DNA from: a virus
Direction: 5' to 3' (one strand)
Virus record (IMG/VR): IMGVR_UViG_3300027513_000020
Location: 1-50,830 of that record
Length of the DNA stretch: 50,830 nt
The notes under the pieces are model-generated. The model was not told where the DNA came from, made no database searches, and saw nothing but the letters and a program-made list of their open reading frames with translations. Shown piece after piece: positions 40,056 to 48,815 of the stretch (the stretch's first letter is position 1; each line of letters begins with the position of its first letter). A program made the position numbers and the translations under genes.

Positions 40056-40919
40056 TCAGGCATCACTCCCCGCTTGCGGGCGGCGCTCCCGCTCCCACAC
40101 TTCGCGCAGCGCGGCCTGGAGGTTGCGCGGGGGATCGGTCGGGGACGGCGGGGGCCGCAGCTCCCGGTCGGGCGCCCAGTCCGGACAGCGGCACACGGCG
40201 CGGAGGCGGGAGGAGCCGCGGTAGGCCAGGTCGTGCAGCTCCTTCACCGCGTCGGCCGTCCGCTGCAGGACCCGCGGCCCCTTCACTTGCAGCGACCGGG
40301 CGTTGTCCAGGCCCAGGCCCCGGGCGATCTCGTAGCGGCGCAGGCCCGCGCCGAGCAGCTCCTCGATCAGGCGCAGGGTCTCCCGGGCGTCCACCACGGC
40401 GGCGCCCGCGGGGCGCACCCGGCCGGCGAGGGTCTCCAGGATGCGCTCGGCGGTCGCGAGTTTCAGGCGGCGCTTCCGGGGACGGTCCTGGTTGTAGGAG
40501 CAGTCGTTGACCAGCTCCAGGAGGCGGGTGCGGGAGATGGTCGTCGCGGCGGCGATCCGGTTGAGCCCGACCCCCGCTTCCTGGAGGCGCCGGAGGTGGC
40601 GGACCACCGCGCGGACCTGCGCGGGCGTCGCCCACAGCGGGGGCTGCTCGCTCTCCAGCGCCGCCAGCGTGTTGAACGCCTCGCGCCGCTCGTAGGCCTC
40701 GGCCTGGGAGCGGGTGCGGTACTCGTCCTGCTCGCGGGTCAGGTAGTTCATCACGTACCACTCCCCGGTCTCCTGGATGTACTTCACGATCCAGGGGGCC
40801 CGGGCGCGGCGCCGGTCCTCCCGCGCGGTCTGGTAGTTCGTGTTGGCGACCCGGCAGGGGAAGCATCTACACCCCTGAGCCACATACATGGCGCGGGTGC
40901 CATGCTGACGCTCCCTCAT
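40056..40919 (-). CDS. HTH protein with N-terminal CRCxPCR motif
   Basis: 287 residues; the ATG at 40919 overlaps the upstream stop. HGTRAMYVAQGCRCFPCRVA near the start is a Cys motif widespread in phage and high-GC bacterial proteins. It is followed by two HTH-like regions (GLNRIAAATTISRTRLLELV; RRYEIARGLGLDNARSL) and a Cys-containing end (CRCPDWAP). Likely a DNA-binding regulator; the target is unknown. Confidence 0.65.
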   Translation of the reverse strand: MRERQHGTRAMYVAQGCRCFPCRVANTNYQTAREDRRRARAPWIVKYIQETGEWYVMNYLTREQDEYRTRSQAEAYERREAFNTLAALESEQPPLWATPAQVRAVVRHLRRLQEAGVGLNRIAAATTISRTRLLELVNDCSYNQDRPRKRRLKLATAERILETLAGRVRPAGAAVVDARETLRLIEELLGAGLRRYEIARGLGLDNARSLQVKGPRVLQRTADAVKELHDLAYRGSSRLRAVCRCPDWAPDRELRPPPSPTDPPRNLQAALREVWERERRPQAGSDA

Positions 40920-41425
40920 GCCCCCACCTCCTCCCCGATAGGCCGTGTCGCTTCCCGAAGGGCCTCCCCGGCGGCGCGGAGCGCCGGGTCGAGAGCGCCC
41001 TTTGCCTGCCAGTAGACGGCAAAGGATCGCTCGCGCGCCTTCCTGCGGTTCTCCTTGAGCTGGCGCCGCCACCACGCCCGGCAAGCCTGTTGATGCCGGG
41101 CCTTTTGCCGAGGCTGCCGGCGCCGCTGCGCTTCACACGCGCGACAGTGAGCCTGAAGGCCCGTGGCCGCTCCGCGGTCCCGGTTGAAGTCCGCTGCGGG
41201 CTTTCGCTCGCCGCAGTCCGGACAGCGCTCGGTCCGGACCGTGGGCGCCGGCACGTCGTACTTCCAGTCGCGCGGCGGTCGCGTCCGGGTCAGGCGCCGG
41301 TTCCGCTCCTGGCTGCAACCCTCGGAGCACGTGATGCGGGGACGCCCGCCTTTCCGGCCCGGCGCCGGCACCGGCGCCCCGCAGATGATGCAGGCTGTCG
41401 TCTTTCCCCGGAGATCGCGGTTCAT
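40916..41425 (-). CDS. Zinc-binding protein related to HNH families
   Basis: 169 residues. ACIICGAPVPAPGRKGGRPR followed by CSEGC, then RCPDCGERKPAADFNRDRGA, GLQAHCRACEAQRR: paired zinc knuckles typical of phage HNH nuclease N-termini. The C-terminal part is a long basic helix; a classic HNH triad is not obvious. It may be a nuclease remnant or a zinc regulator. The ATG overlaps the sigma factor stop. Confidence 0.6.
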   Translation of the reverse strand: MNRDLRGKTTACIICGAPVPAPGRKGGRPRITCSEGCSQERNRRLTRTRPPRDWKYDVPAPTVRTERCPDCGERKPAADFNRDRGAATGLQAHCRACEAQRRRQPRQKARHQQACRAWWRRQLKENRRKARERSFAVYWQAKGALDPALRAAGEALREATRPIGEEVGA

Positions 41426-42045
41426 GCTGCCTCCTCGAGGTCCACGAGGGCGCGGCGGAGAGCGACCCGGGCGCGGGCCAGGTCGAGGCAGACGGTGCTC
41501 TCGGCCCGGCCGACGGCGGCGGCGATCGCCCGGTACGACTGGTCCTGCCAGAAGTGCCGCCGGACAATCTCCCGCTGGCGGGGCGGGAGCTCCCCGAGGG
41601 CGGCGGCGATCCGGGCCGCCGTGAGGCGGTGGAGGGCGGGCTCCTCGGTGCGCTCGGGGCCGGCGACCGTGTCGGCGAGGGTCAGGTCCGCCGCCTCCAG
41701 GAGCTCTTCCAGGGAGCAGGTGCGGACGAGCGGGAACTCCTCGCCGCGGCGCTGCGCGGCCCGCTCCCGCGCCCGCACCTTGCGGGGGACCCAGTCTTCC
41801 CGGCGCAGGTACTCGAGCATCGCGCCGCGGATGGTCGCGATGGCGTAAGTCTTGAAGTCGGTCTTCCGGCGGGGATCGAAGCGGTGCGCGGCCTGGCAGA
41901 GGGCGAGGTAGCCGGCGCCGTCCAGGTCCTGCGGGTCGAGCCGGGCGGGGAGGCGGCCCGCGCAGCGCTCCCGGGTCACCGGGACGAGGTAGGCGTAGCG
42001 CAGGGTGAGGGCGCGGGGACCGGGCGCGTGGGGATTCAGCGTCAT
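41422..42045 (-). CDS. Phage-encoded sigma-70 family factor
   Basis: 207 residues with both core-binding region 2 (LDPQDLDGAGYLALCQAAHR, FDPRRKTDFKTYAIATIRGA) and region 4 (LPPRQREIVRRHFWQDQSYR, AIAAAVGRAESTVCLDLARA). The architecture is that of SigB/FliA-like group 3 factors. It could redirect host RNA polymerase to phage middle or late promoters. It lies mid-operon and overlaps neighbours by four bases. Confidence 0.85.
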   Translation of the reverse strand: MTLNPHAPGPRALTLRYAYLVPVTRERCAGRLPARLDPQDLDGAGYLALCQAAHRFDPRRKTDFKTYAIATIRGAMLEYLRREDWVPRKVRARERAAQRRGEEFPLVRTCSLEELLEAADLTLADTVAGPERTEEPALHRLTAARIAAALGELPPRQREIVRRHFWQDQSYRAIAAAVGRAESTVCLDLARARVALRRALVDLEEAA

Positions 42046-42380
42046 CGCGTCAGCCACTCCTCGACGATCCGCATCGCCTGCTCCCGGGACAGGTTGCCCT
42101 TGAGCCCGCCCCCCTGCCGCTCCCCGCCGCGCTGGGCCCGGTAGCGCCACTCCGCCGGCCACCCGTGTGAGGGTCCGACCCAGCAGAGCGTCGCCTGCCA
42201 GCCGTTCCCCGCCCACGTCCAGCGCCGCTCTACGGGATCGTAGAGCCAGCCGGGGCGGCCGGGGCGCAGGGCCTGCCGCCGGATGCGCTCCTCCTCCTGC
42301 CGGGCGGTTTCGGCGGCGGCCGCCGCGGCCTGGAGCGCGTCCCGGCCCGGGCGCAGGTCATCCCACGTCGGTCGGCTCAT
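42042..42380 (-). CDS. Hypothetical early protein
   Basis: 112 residues; four-base overlaps at both ends. An Ala/Glu-rich N-terminal helix (ALQAAAAAAETARQEEERIR) precedes a Trp-rich middle (GWLYDPVERRWTWAGNGWQA, CWVGPSHGWPAEW). No family is recognised. Confidence 0.6.
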   Translation of the reverse strand: MSRPTWDDLRPGRDALQAAAAAAETARQEEERIRRQALRPGRPGWLYDPVERRWTWAGNGWQATLCWVGPSHGWPAEWRYRAQRGGERQGGGLKGNLSREQAMRIVEEWLTR

Positions 42381-42733
42381 CGCTCGCTTCCCTCGACTTT
42401 CTCTGCATCCTGGAGGGCCTCCCGCAGCACCCGGACGAACACCCGCGGCTCGTCCGTCCCCCGGTAGCGGTCGATTCCTTCCATCTCGGCTGCATCGAGG
42501 GCTTCCATGAGCGCGGCGCGGAGCCGGTCTCGTTCCCGCTCCGCCGCTGCCAGGGCCGCGGGCTGCTGCCCGCAGAGGGCTCGCGCCTCCGTCTCGGTCA
42601 GCCCCACCCGCACCGCCCGCGCCGGCCGGCGCCGGTGCCCGTGCTCGTCCGGCTCACTCCAGGAGCCGACTAACGCCACGACCATCCACCCGGAACCGTC
42701 AGCCATCCGCGCCGGGATCAAGCGATCAGCCAT
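42377..42733 (-). CDS. Hypothetical early protein with coiled coil
   Basis: 118 residues. A beta-like start (GSGWMVVALVGSWSEPDEHG) leads into a coiled coil (LAAAERERDRLRAALMEALD). Four-base overlap downstream and an eight-base overlap upstream. The start ATG could also be the internal one nine codons later. No family is recognised. Confidence 0.6.
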   Translation of the reverse strand: MADRLIPARMADGSGWMVVALVGSWSEPDEHGHRRRPARAVRVGLTETEARALCGQQPAALAAAERERDRLRAALMEALDAAEMEGIDRYRGTDEPRVFVRVLREALQDAEKVEGSER

Positions 42734-42992
42734 CCGTCCCCTCGACTTTCTCCACCCGTCCGCGCTCGCTGTCCAGCACGTGCCGGCCCGCCTTCAGCTT
42801 CCGACCCGAGTCCCGCGCCGCTTGCCGTTTTCGCGCCTGCCGCGGCGTGAGGACCGGCCCCGCGTCCGTGACCGGCACCGGCTTCGGCACCTTCGGGAGC
42901 ACGTTGCCGACCTCTGGCCCGTGCTGCTCCCGGCAGAGCGTGTAGCTTCTGGAGTGCGCGAGCCGGATACAGCCACAAGCAAGCACCTGCAT
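42726..42992 (-). CDS. Small Cys-containing early protein
   Basis: 88 residues; the ATG shares a base with the TGA of the nucleotidyltransferase gene. The N-terminus has CGCIRLAHSRSYTLCREQHG, a possible zinc site; the remainder is basic (LTPRQARKRQAARDSGRKLK). No family is recognised. Confidence 0.6.
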   Translation of the reverse strand: MQVLACGCIRLAHSRSYTLCREQHGPEVGNVLPKVPKPVPVTDAGPVLTPRQARKRQAARDSGRKLKAGRHVLDSERGRVEKVEGTDG

Positions 42993-43591
42993 CAGCCGGC
43001 CTCCGCTTGCCGCACGCGCAGCGCCTCAGGTCCGGTCCGTGCCGCCGGCACGCACCAGCGGAGATTCAAGCACTCGAACACGTCCGCTTCCTCCGGCGTC
43101 GGGACCGGCTCGCCCGCCGGGTTCCAGAGCTGCCCGTCCCGGCACTTCCAGCCGATCTTCAGCGCCTGGGTGACGGTCGCCTGGCTGAACTCCTTGCTCC
43201 CGGTGCGGATCAGCAGGATCAGGCCCCAGCTCGCGACGGTGGTCAGGAACAGATCGAGCTTCACGCCCTCCGGCCGCAGGACCGCCCGCCAGTACTTCCC
43301 GCCCGGCTTCGGCGCCCAGGGGATGATCTCCGCCGTGCCCGGCTTGATCCACTGGACCCGACCCCGGCGCTCGGCCGCCAGTGCCCAGAGGTGCAGGGCG
43401 TTCACCAGCTCCGCGTCCCCGAAGAGGCTGGAGACCGGCCCCGGCTCCCAGCGCGGGACGGCGACGAGCTCCAGGTCGGAGCAATCCTCGCAGCCCCGCC
43501 GCACACTCCCGGCGACCTGGATCCGCTCGCAGTGCGGCGCCATCTCGGCGCGGAGGGCTTCTGCGCTTGCTTGAGCCTCAACCAATTTCAT
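42992..43591 (-). CDS. DNA polymerase X-like nucleotidyltransferase
   Basis: 199 residues from an ATG with GAGG seven bases upstream. HCERIQVAGSVRRGCEDCSD, then LELVAVP, is the GS-R-R...D-x-E signature of the polymerase beta superfamily. KLDLFLTTVASWGLILLIRT supplies a further acidic strand, KLD. It lacks the thumb and helix-hairpin-helix parts of full PolX, so it is a minimal nucleotidyltransferase, perhaps for DNA repair or nucleotide transfer. The C-terminal Cys-rich end is unassigned. Confidence 0.75.
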   Translation of the reverse strand: MKLVEAQASAEALRAEMAPHCERIQVAGSVRRGCEDCSDLELVAVPRWEPGPVSSLFGDAELVNALHLWALAAERRGRVQWIKPGTAEIIPWAPKPGGKYWRAVLRPEGVKLDLFLTTVASWGLILLIRTGSKEFSQATVTQALKIGWKCRDGQLWNPAGEPVPTPEEADVFECLNLRWCVPAARTGPEALRVRQAEAG

Positions 43592-43698
43592 CTGCGTACC
43601 TCGCGCATGCGTGTACACACTCACTCCGAAGAAGAAGAAGAAAAGGGGTACACATACGCCCGCGCGAGTCCCACCGCGTTGCTTCCTATCGGTTTCGT

Positions 43699-44652
43699 CT
43701 ACAATTCGAGTGACTTGGCCGCCGCGGCCGGCGCCTGCATCCGCTGGCAGAACTCCTCGAACCCGGCGCCGAGCTTCACATGCTGGACCCTCCCGGCCCG
43801 CAGCGTCTCGACATCGCGCTCGGTCAGGTCAAAAGCGGTGGCGATTACTACCACGCGCCACTTGCCGTATTCCCGATAAAGATTGATCTGCCGGAGCATG
43901 TCCCCCACCGTCACGGGATGGATCTTTACTTCCCCCAGGAGTTCGGCCGCAAAGTGCTGGCACTCGTGCTCCTCCCATTCGGCTGCCTGCACGGCCCAGC
44001 CTTTTCCCCGGATGAAGCGGGGGCCATGCACCCTGGTCACCAGTTGCCGCCGCTTCCCGTCGTCACTGCTCCAAGGCCAGGGGAAATTGCCGCTAACATC
44101 CGGAACAGCCATCGGGACCGCGATGCTAGGCTTGGAGCCGACTCCCCACGGACCATCCGGAGCCGCCCTCCAGCCCTTCCTGAAGATCGCCCCCGGCAGC
44201 TCCGCCGCACAGGCGCTGGCCTCCTCATCCGTCTCAAATTCGAGAATTCTGCTCACGCCGTCTCGGGTGGGTTCTGTCCTCACGTCGAGCTCGGCCGGTT
44301 GCGCGAAACCCAGCAGCGGCCACTCGCCACCATGCGACTCCTGCAGCGCCTTTTTCACCCACACTTCCCCCTGCGCCTCATAGCTGATCACCACGTCGAG
44401 GAAGCCGATGGTGGTCTTATATTGGTCCTCCCCCTTCGTAAGATGCGTTTCGGTTTCGACGTATTCGAATTCCCAGGAAGGAACGCCATTCACCCAGCGG
44501 TCCCGCGTCCGCGGCACACCGAGGAACGCTGCCAGCCGCGCCGCTACTTCCGGCTGTGCGAGATACTGGCAGGCCCAATCGTGGCGCCGCTCCTTCTTGT
44601 CCTGGTCCGCAAATCCGAGCTTGGCCAGCAGTGTTCGGTCGAAACTATGCAT
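43699..44652 (-). CDS. Hypothetical protein, possible PD-(D/E)xK fold
   Basis: 317 residues from the ATG at 44652 (GAGG seven bases upstream). GFLDVVISYEAQGEVWVKKA and LLGEVKIHPVTVGDMLRQIN, then LYREYGKWRVVVIATAF, recall strand-Asp...Glu-x-Lys patterns of PD-(D/E)xK nucleases, with RQINLY as the following helix. The two motifs are far apart, so this may be coincidence. It ends before the PolX-like gene; the 107-base gap holds a GAA repeat. Confidence 0.45.
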   Translation of the reverse strand: MHSFDRTLLAKLGFADQDKKERRHDWACQYLAQPEVAARLAAFLGVPRTRDRWVNGVPSWEFEYVETETHLTKGEDQYKTTIGFLDVVISYEAQGEVWVKKALQESHGGEWPLLGFAQPAELDVRTEPTRDGVSRILEFETDEEASACAAELPGAIFRKGWRAAPDGPWGVGSKPSIAVPMAVPDVSGNFPWPWSSDDGKRRQLVTRVHGPRFIRGKGWAVQAAEWEEHECQHFAAELLGEVKIHPVTVGDMLRQINLYREYGKWRVVVIATAFDLTERDVETLRAGRVQHVKLGAGFEEFCQRMQAPAAAAKSLEL

Positions 44653-44693
44653 CACTCATCCTCGAATGGCGCCGGCATCCTGGCCTCGCCCGT

Positions 44694-45491
44694 TCAGAAG
44701 TCCACCTGCGGCCGGCGCCGGCTCTCACCGCGCAGCGGCAGCCAGGGGCATACCTCGCGGAGCCGGTCCACCACCGCGGCGCCGCTCCGCGGTCGCTCCC
44801 CATACTCGCCGCGGGCGACCTCATACGCCTGTCGCAGGCCCGCCGTCGTCTCGTTGGTCGTGCAGAGAGTGGGGATACCGGCCCGGATCCGGGCATTGAT
44901 GACCGGATAGAGGACCTGGTCCACCGACCATGGCCCCGGCCGCTCCCGGCCGACGTCATCGAGCACCAGGACCCGCACCCGCATCAGTAGCCCCAGCCGG
45001 TCCTCCGCGCCGCCCTCGCGGAACCGACCCTTGAATCCCTCCATCTCCTCCGGCACATTGGCGAACAGCAGCGACCCACCGGCCGCGACGAGCGTGCCGG
45101 CGAGCGCCGCGACGAGCGTGGTCTTCCCGGCCCCGGGGCTCCCGTAGAGCGTGAAGCCGGCCCGCGGGAGGGCGCCGGCCGCGCACAGGGCCGCGAAGCG
45201 CCGGCACTCCTCCACGGCCGTCCGGTTGTCGGCGTCGATCGTCCACCGGGCGGCGTAACCCTGCAGCGTGCCGCAGCCGGGCGGCAGCTCCGCCTGGCGG
45301 GTGAAGAGCGCCGCCCGGGCGGCCGCTAGCCGCGCCGCGTTCTCGGCCTCCACCTGGTGGCCGTAGATCTCGCAGCGGACGGCGTGCCGGTAGATGGGGA
45401 TCGGGCCTTGCCGGTAGCCCTCCTCCATCCGCTCGCCGCAGCCGGGACACGACCGCACCGGCAGCACGATCGCCTCCGGCTCAGCCAGCAT
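44694..45491 (-). CDS. DnaC-like replicative helicase loader
   Basis: 265 residues from the ATG at 45491. Earlier starts would overlap the upstream gene by up to 149 bases. An N-terminal zinc site (CPGC...C) precedes an AAA+ domain with Walker A GSPGAGKTT (117-125) and Walker B VLVLDDVG (D178, D179). IPTLCTTNETTAGL carries the sensor 1 Asn. It would load the host replicative helicase at the phage origin and is paired with the replication organiser upstream. Confidence 0.85.
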   Translation of the reverse strand: MLAEPEAIVLPVRSCPGCGERMEEGYRQGPIPIYRHAVRCEIYGHQVEAENAARLAAARAALFTRQAELPPGCGTLQGYAARWTIDADNRTAVEECRRFAALCAAGALPRAGFTLYGSPGAGKTTLVAALAGTLVAAGGSLLFANVPEEMEGFKGRFREGGAEDRLGLLMRVRVLVLDDVGRERPGPWSVDQVLYPVINARIRAGIPTLCTTNETTAGLRQAYEVARGEYGERPRSGAAVVDRLREVCPWLPLRGESRRRPQVDF

Positions 45492-46413
45492 GGCCACGGG
45501 CTCGCCACAGGTCCGCGAACTCCCGCTCGTGCCGCTCGTCGCGCGGCGTTCCACTTCCTCGGCCTGCCGCGTCAGCGCCGCGATGCGGGCCTTGTCTACG
45601 GCCGGAACCCCTGCTGCCGCTGCTGCCATTGATCCCCTCCATCGCTCGCTGCAATCCCGTCACGAAGGTGCGCACCGGCACCGGTCCCTGCTTGCCCTGC
45701 AGGTAGCCCCGGGCGTCCTCCAGGGCCGCGTCCAGTTCGTCGTTGGTGGGGCTCCGGCCGCGCTCCAGGAACCACGCCAGACGGTCCAGCAGGGGCGCGA
45801 GCTGCGGCCCGTCCCGCGGCCCGACGGCGTCCTCAAACCAGGCGTGCCGCTCGCCGTAAAAGGCGGAGGCCTGCTCCAACCAACCGCCGGGAAGCTCCTC
45901 GGGCGGCAGCAGGTCCGGCTCCGGAGCCGGCAGCCTCGCATGCGGGCGCGCGCGCGCTGCCGGTCGGTCGGCTAAGCATGGCAAGGCATGGCTCAGGCGG
46001 GGCGGTCCCGACAGAGTCGCTACAGTGTCGCGACAGGTATCCTCTGCCGGTGCCTGCGAAGCCAATTCAGGCGCGGGTGTCGCGACACAGAAGGTCTTGC
46101 CGGCCCGTTTGAGCGCAATGCGGGTGGCTTCGTCGGCGTGGTCGGGCCAGTCGTGGACGAGCAGCCGATGCCGCGGATCCCGGTCCAGCCAGCCGCAGAG
46201 GACCAGGGTGTCGATCAGCTCCTCGGCGTCACCGTCCCACTCGACCCAGGCGGCAATCTCCTCGTCGGCCCACCGCCCGATATCCCCTTCCGGGGAGTAG
46301 CGGCCGACGAAATGCCAGAGGGCTTCCATCAGGCCCATCGCCTGAAACCGGGTCAGCTTGAGCCGGCGCTGGAGACGTTGCAGTTTCGGATGATCGACGG
46401 CGCCGCGTTTCAT
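45481..46413 (-). CDS. Replication organiser (initiator-like) protein
   Basis: 310 residues from the ATG at 46413. LKLTRFQAMGLMEALWHFVG, then GDIGRWADEEIAAWVEW and LIDTLVLCGWLD, form the winged-helix N-terminal domain common in phage replisome organisers. A Pro/Ala linker and a second helical domain (LAPLLDRLAWFLERGRSPTN) follow, then a Gly/Arg-rich tail. It precedes the DnaC-like loader and probably binds the origin, which may lie in this gene as in lambda O. Confidence 0.75.
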   Translation of the reverse strand: MKRGAVDHPKLQRLQRRLKLTRFQAMGLMEALWHFVGRYSPEGDIGRWADEEIAAWVEWDGDAEELIDTLVLCGWLDRDPRHRLLVHDWPDHADEATRIALKRAGKTFCVATPAPELASQAPAEDTCRDTVATLSGPPRLSHALPCLADRPAARARPHARLPAPEPDLLPPEELPGGWLEQASAFYGERHAWFEDAVGPRDGPQLAPLLDRLAWFLERGRSPTNDELDAALEDARGYLQGKQGPVPVRTFVTGLQRAMEGINGSSGSRGSGRRQGPHRGADAAGRGSGTPRDERHEREFADLWRARGHAG

Positions 46414-46501
46414 CGAGGGGGCTTCTCCAGGTGGTCGGCAGACTGGTAGAATGCAAACAGCCGTACGAAGCAGCCCGGCAGGCAGCAAAGTCGGTGAACC
46501 A

Positions 46502-46535
46502 GGCCCGGGGCGGAGCGCCACCTCCGCCCCGGGCC
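46502..46535 (-). terminator. Long GC hairpin after the recombinase gene
   Basis: A perfect 14-bp stem (46502-46515 with 46522-46535) with a six-base loop lies just after the Bet stop. No T-tract follows, so it may terminate weakly or protect mRNA ends. Confidence 0.6.
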
Positions 46536-46543
46536 GCCTGACG

Positions 46544-47530
46544 TCATTCCTCCGCGAACGGATCGGACTCATCCGCCGCCGCCCCGCCGCCGGCTTCCGC
46601 CTCCAGCAGCTTTGCCGCCTCGGCGCGGAACCAGGCGGCGGTGGCGTCGTCGAGCCCCTCGAGCCACCGGATGCCGCCCTGATACTGTTGGTGGCTCCAC
46701 TCCCGCTGGGTCGTCACCCGCGGCGCCTCCGGGTTCCGCTGCCGGCGCAGGACCGTCAGGATCGCGTGCCGCTCGACGTCGCCGGCTTTCGGGAACACCT
46801 CCCCGAACAGCGCGTGGAATCGCTCGCGGGTCCGCTGCTCCGCGTCCTTGTCCGCCGGCGGCGGTTCCGCGGCCGGCGTCACGACCGCGGCCGGCGCCGT
46901 CCGGGCGGGAGCGTCGAGCACTTCGCCGGTCGTGGTGTCCACCGTGGCCGCCTGGCTGAGTTCCTCGCCGCTGTAGAGCCCGGAGAGGTCCTGTGGGAAT
47001 GCCTTCCGCAGCGCCAGGCTCTCGCAGACCTTCGCCAGCATCAAATCCGGCATCTTGGCCCAGAGCCCGACCGGGTTCGCATCCGGGTCGGTCTGGACGT
47101 AGCTCTGCCAGCGGGCGACGGCCCAGAGCGGTTCCCGGAACCCCGCCCGGAGGACCGCCACCTTCGCCGCGGCCGGCGGGCCCGCTTCCAGCCAGACTTC
47201 CCGCCACTGGCCGTCGGGGCCGCACCAGTAGGGGCCGAGCTGGCCCTCATACCGGCCGGTCCGCTCGGCGATCAGCCGCAGGCCGTCGATGCTGACCTGG
47301 ATGGTCATTACCTGCCGCTTCTCGCGCTTGTCGTACCGCTGCACGGCGTACACCTGGCGTGCCACCGGATTCAGGCCGGTCCGCTCGCAGACGGCGAGGA
47401 AGTAGCGCAGCTCCCCGTCGGTGGCGCCACGGCAGATCTGGGTTTTCACGATCTCGATCTCGCTCTCCGTCGGCCGCCAGGCCGGGAGGGGCTCCGTATA
47501 GCCGAGCCGCGCTAACGCCGTCTCACTCAT
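46544..47530 (-). CDS. bet: Bet-family single-strand annealing recombinase
   Basis: 328 residues. [20 protein letters not shown], then [29 protein letters not shown] and [20 protein letters not shown] are hallmark Red-beta/Bet segments. An acidic C-terminal tail ends DESDPFAEE, as in single-strand-binding partners. It anneals complementary single strands during phage recombination. No obvious exonuclease partner is adjacent. Confidence 0.95.
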   Translation of the reverse strand: MSETALARLGYTEPLPAWRPTESEIEIVKTQICRGATDGELRYFLAVCERTGLNPVARQVYAVQRYDKREKRQVMTIQVSIDGLRLIAERTGRYEGQLGPYWCGPDGQWREVWLEAGPPAAAKVAVLRAGFREPLWAVARWQSYVQTDPDANPVGLWAKMPDLMLAKVCESLALRKAFPQDLSGLYSGEELSQAATVDTTTGEVLDAPARTAPAAVVTPAAEPPPADKDAEQRTRERFHALFGEVFPKAGDVERHAILTVLRRQRNPEAPRVTTQREWSHQQYQGGIRWLEGLDDATAAWFRAEAAKLLEAEAGGGAAADESDPFAEE

Positions 47531-47771
47531 CTCCCTCTCCTCCTCGTAGAAACTCCCGCATCTGCGCGAGCGACAGCCGCTCCGGCCGCGGGTTGTGCGT
47601 GCACGCGTAGATCAGCTCCCCGTCCTCCTCCACCCGCGCCCAGGTCCCCGGCGTGCGCCGGATGTCGGGCACCACGCGGTGGAACAGCTCCTCGGCCTCC
47701 TCCCGCGTCGCCGGCTCGCAGACGACCACGCGGCCGGGCTCGATCTGCACCTCGAACCGATAGCGAGGCAT
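47523..47771 (-). CDS. Small early protein
   Basis: 82 residues; overlaps the Bet start by eight bases. [20 protein letters not shown], then [20 protein letters not shown], suggests a small alpha/beta fold. Likely translationally coupled to Bet. No family is recognised. Confidence 0.65.
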   Translation of the reverse strand: MPRYRFEVQIEPGRVVVCEPATREEAEELFHRVVPDIRRTPGTWARVEEDGELIYACTHNPRPERLSLAQMREFLRGGEGDE

Positions 47772-48053
47772 TCAGCGTTCCCGCCCCGGCGCCGCCGCGA
47801 TCTCGTCCGGCCACGCCGGCCGCTCCACCGCGCTCGCCAGGGCGGAGCGCCCGCCCGCGAAGTGCACGCGCCAGACCGCAAGCCGCTGCTCCGGCCGCGT
47901 GATGGAGCAGGTGAGCGCCTTGACCGGCAGCACCTTGCCGGATAGGTCCCAGCCGGCGACGGTGCGGAGCTTGACCCAGGCGCCGGGCCGGAAGGGTGGA
48001 ATCCGGGTGATCGCCTGCCGGTAGCCGGGATGATCGACGTTGCGGGGCGCCAT
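47772..48053 (-). CDS. Small early protein, SH3-like composition
   Basis: 93 residues. PPFRPGAWVKLRTVAGWDLS and GKVLPVKALTCSITRPEQRL, then AVWRVHFAGG, look like a small beta-barrel. The ATG at 48053 has AGG close upstream. A better Shine-Dalgarno precedes an out-of-frame ATG at 48087, so the N-terminus is not certain. No family is recognised. Confidence 0.55.
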   Translation of the reverse strand: MAPRNVDHPGYRQAITRIPPFRPGAWVKLRTVAGWDLSGKVLPVKALTCSITRPEQRLAVWRVHFAGGRSALASAVERPAWPDEIAAAPGRER

Positions 48054-48117
48054 ATTCCTCGCCTGGTCGTCGTGATAGAATCGTCATGTTGAATCTCCTC
48101 GGCAGGAGTGACCATAG

Positions 48118-48145
48118 GCGGCCCCGTCTCTACCGGCGGGGCCGC
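48118..48145. terminator. GC hairpin in short intergenic gap
   Basis: GCGGCCCCG and CGGGGCCGC form a perfect 9-bp stem around ten bases, just after the tiny membrane gene. No T-tract; termination is unproven. Confidence 0.45.
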
Positions 48146-48153
48146 TTCTGCGT

Positions 48154-48246
48154 CTACCGCGGCGCCTTCGCGAGCGCGAGGACGCAGATGGCGATGAGGG
48201 CCACGAGGGCCACGACGGCGCCCCCGTCCAGGGTCAAGAGATTCAA
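48154..48246 (-). CDS. Tiny single-pass membrane peptide (TTG start)
   Basis: 30 residues with one transmembrane segment (GGAVVALVALIAICVLALAK) and a basic end. The TTG at 48246 overlaps the upstream TGA (TTGA), and GGAGG lies seven bases before it. These signals make a real gene likely despite the size. Possible roles are superinfection exclusion or host membrane effects, both inferred. Confidence 0.6.
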   Translation of the reverse strand: MNLLTLDGGAVVALVALIAICVLALAKAPR

Positions 48247-48815
48247 GAGCGTGCCTCCAGAGCGGTCGTCAGGCGGGTGATGGACCCGGCGGCGTGCCGG
48301 AGCGCCGCCCGGCAGGAAATGGCGAGGCCGGGGAACGCGAGCGAGTCCAGGCAGGTCGGGATCCGCGCGCTCTCGCAGGTGGCGACGACCCGCGCCGCGT
48401 CGGCGTAGACGCCAAAGGTTTCCGCCGCGGCATCCACGGCCTCCCAGGCGTCATCTCGTGCCGTCCCGAGACCCGGCGGCCCCACGAGGTCGATCACCTG
48501 GGTGAACCGGTCCACCTCGTCCGCCGCGAGGCTGAGCAGCTCCGGGTCCGGCCACGGGGGGGCGAGGGCGGCCTGCCAGCGAGTGAGGTGCTGCTCCCAG
48601 AGCCAGGCCAGATCACGCGCCTGGGAAGCCGGCGAGGGCGCCAGCCGGTCCTCCTCCGCCCACGCCGCGACCGTCGCCGCCAGTGCCTCTCCGTCCGTCA
48701 AGCAGGGATCGGCGGAGAGCTTCGCCCCGTCGCCGGCCTCGAGGGTCACGCGTAGAGGTTCCGCGTGCGGAACGTCTGTGCGCGGAACGTCTGTGCGCCG
48801 TGCTTTGGCGGTCAT
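48243..48815 (-). CDS. Hypothetical helical early protein
   Basis: 190 residues from an ATG with GGAGGG upstream. After a short tandem repeat (RRTDVPRTDVPHAE, from a 15-bp DNA duplication) the protein is mainly helical: ARDLAWLWEQHLTRWQAALA and AADEVDRFTQVIDLVG. No family is recognised. Confidence 0.6.
   Translation of the reverse strand: MTAKARRTDVPRTDVPHAEPLRVTLEAGDGAKLSADPCLTDGEALAATVAAWAEEDRLAPSPASQARDLAWLWEQHLTRWQAALAPPWPDPELLSLAADEVDRFTQVIDLVGPPGLGTARDDAWEAVDAAAETFGVYADAARVVATCESARIPTCLDSLAFPGLAISCRAALRHAAGSITRLTTALEARS

Noticed and set aside
43625-43655. Short GAA repeat between the PolX-like gene and the upstream gene as a CRISPR or regulatory array
   Set aside because: It is a simple trinucleotide run with no spacers or dyad symmetry. 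No CRISPR array was seen anywhere in the window.
45492-45629. Earlier start for the DnaC-like gene
   Set aside because: It would overlap the replication organiser by up to 149 bases in a frame without GC-rich third positions. The ATG at 45491 gives an 11-base overlap typical of this operon.
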